From: Tetragenococcus halophilus subsp. halophilus DSM 20339
Lineage (GTDB): Bacteria > Bacillota > Bacilli > Lactobacillales > Enterococcaceae
Direction: 5' to 3'
Length of the DNA stretch: 64,000 nt
Assembly (NCBI RefSeq): GCF_003841405.1
Contig: NZ_PXYA01000001.1
Span: 434,001-498,000 of the forward strand
Part shown: piece after piece, positions 63,417 through 64,000 of the stretch
How positions within the stretch are numbered: the stretch's first letter is position 1
How the letters are laid out: each line of letters opens with the position of its first letter
Position numbers and translations under genes: made by a program
The notes under the pieces: model-generated
Database searches by the model: none
Seen by the model: the letters and a program-made list of their open reading frames with translations, nothing else
Told to the model about the DNA's origin: nothing

Positions 63417-64000
63417 CTAGTCTTGTTTTTGTGTTGTAATTTGCATTTTAGGAGTTAAAGTACTCCAAGAATAGCGCAGCATTCCCTGTTTATCTGTTCG
63501 TAGCGCTTTTACTCCGTAATCTTGTAAAGTATCCATCACTTCTGGATGTGGATGGCCGAAACGATTATTTTCACCACAAGAGATGATGCCTTGTTTAGGC
63601 TGTAATTGTTCAATAAATTCAGGCGCTGACGAGGTATGGCTGCCATGATGACCCAATTTTAAAACGTCAGCCTGCAAATGAGGATAGTCTTTTATCACCT
63701 TTTTTTCACCTTCTTGTCCTAAATCACCAGTCATTACAAAATTTGTACCATAAATTGTAGTGGCAATAACTAAGGAGTCTTCGTTTTCACCCTTTCCCAC
63801 ATGTTCAGGTCCTAAAATATGAAGTTTTAATTTTTTACCAACATGATCTTTACTACCAATTTCTTCAATCACTGTATTTTTGGGTGTGTTTTTTAAAAGT
63901 TTTTTTATATTTTCACTTTGAAAGCTACCCTTTCCTAGATAAAGCGACTTGACATTGAAGGCTTCCATGACTTCTTGTGCATCCCCCATATGGTCAATAT
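63417..64000 (-). CDS. comEC: ComEC/Rec2 competence protein, C-terminal metallo-beta-lactamase part (truncated by window edge)
   Basis: About 194 C-terminal residues are visible; the frame stays open to the window edge. IDHMGDAQEVM matches the end of the HxHxDH metal motif, and TGDLGQEGEKK, VLKLGHHGSHTSS and SCGENNRFGHPHPEV complete the ComEC lactamase domain. ComEC forms the channel for transformed single-stranded DNA. The membrane part lies beyond 64000. It precedes holA, the usual order. Confidence 0.92.
   Translation of the reverse strand, partial: IDHMGDAQEVMEAFNVKSLYLGKGSFQSENIKKLLKNTPKNTVIEEIGSKDHVGKKLKLHILGPEHVGKGENEDSLVIATTIYGTNFVMTGDLGQEGEKKVIKDYPHLQADVLKLGHHGSHTSSAPEFIEQLQPKQGIISCGENNRFGHPHPEVMDTLQDYGVKALRTDKQGMLRYSWSTLTPKMQITTQKQD

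Overview
The window is low-GC Gram-positive DNA that reads as Enterococcaceae, most likely Tetragenococcus or a close relative. The genus call is an inference from protein similarity and gene order (pyr operon, aroE-F-B-C-tyrA-aroA-K-pheA followed by an LCP/Psr protein, comEC-holA-rpsT) and was not tested by a search. No rRNA, tRNA or CRISPR array is seen.

Layout. 1-9350: pyrimidine operon pyrR-pyrP-pyrB-pyrC-carA-carB-pyrF-pyrE, then an alpha carbonic anhydrase. 10100-12600: rqcH and a conserved membrane protein. 12610-15630: a Trp leader peptide with attenuator, then a TrpXYZ-type ABC importer. 15640-24650: a Phe/Tyr leader peptide with attenuator, an IS200-like insertion, then the shikimate/aromatic operon. 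24700-34400: LCP protein, DegV protein, CYP152-type P450, and small accessory genes. 34400-41400: katA with an amber codon, a P-type cation ATPase with a structured leader, a decayed FAD reductase copy and an aldehyde dehydrogenase. 41500-52700: YdhK lipoprotein, a nuclease/sce7725-like pair, KtrB, YibF/YibE, a Nox-like enzyme, an Mga-like regulator, a methyltransferase and an unrecognised two-gene operon. 52900-64000: housekeeping genes (pyrD, a SufT-like protein, a nuclease-helicase fusion, MBL hydrolase, phosphatase, uppP, Pit phosphate transport, rpsT, holA, comEC).

The most interesting signal is a pair of related ribosome-mediated attenuators. One leader peptide carries two Trp codons ahead of the putative Trp importer. 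The other carries five Phe/Tyr codons in six residues ahead of the aro operon. Both leaders have mutually exclusive hairpins consistent with readthrough on starvation, both lack T-box sequences, and they share identical blocks, so they look like duplicated copies of one regulator.

The second theme is loss of function in genes that otherwise look intact. CarA lacks its glutaminase Cys and His, CarB has lost ATP-grasp ligands in both halves, and pyrB has lost its start frame. tyrA is split at a slippery A7 tract, katA carries an amber codon at a conserved Trp position, a GNAT gene and the IS transposase are frameshifted, and one FAD reductase copy is rubble. Together these suggest drift toward pyrimidine and aromatic auxotrophy and catalase loss. 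The single-base homopolymer indels could instead be sequencing errors.
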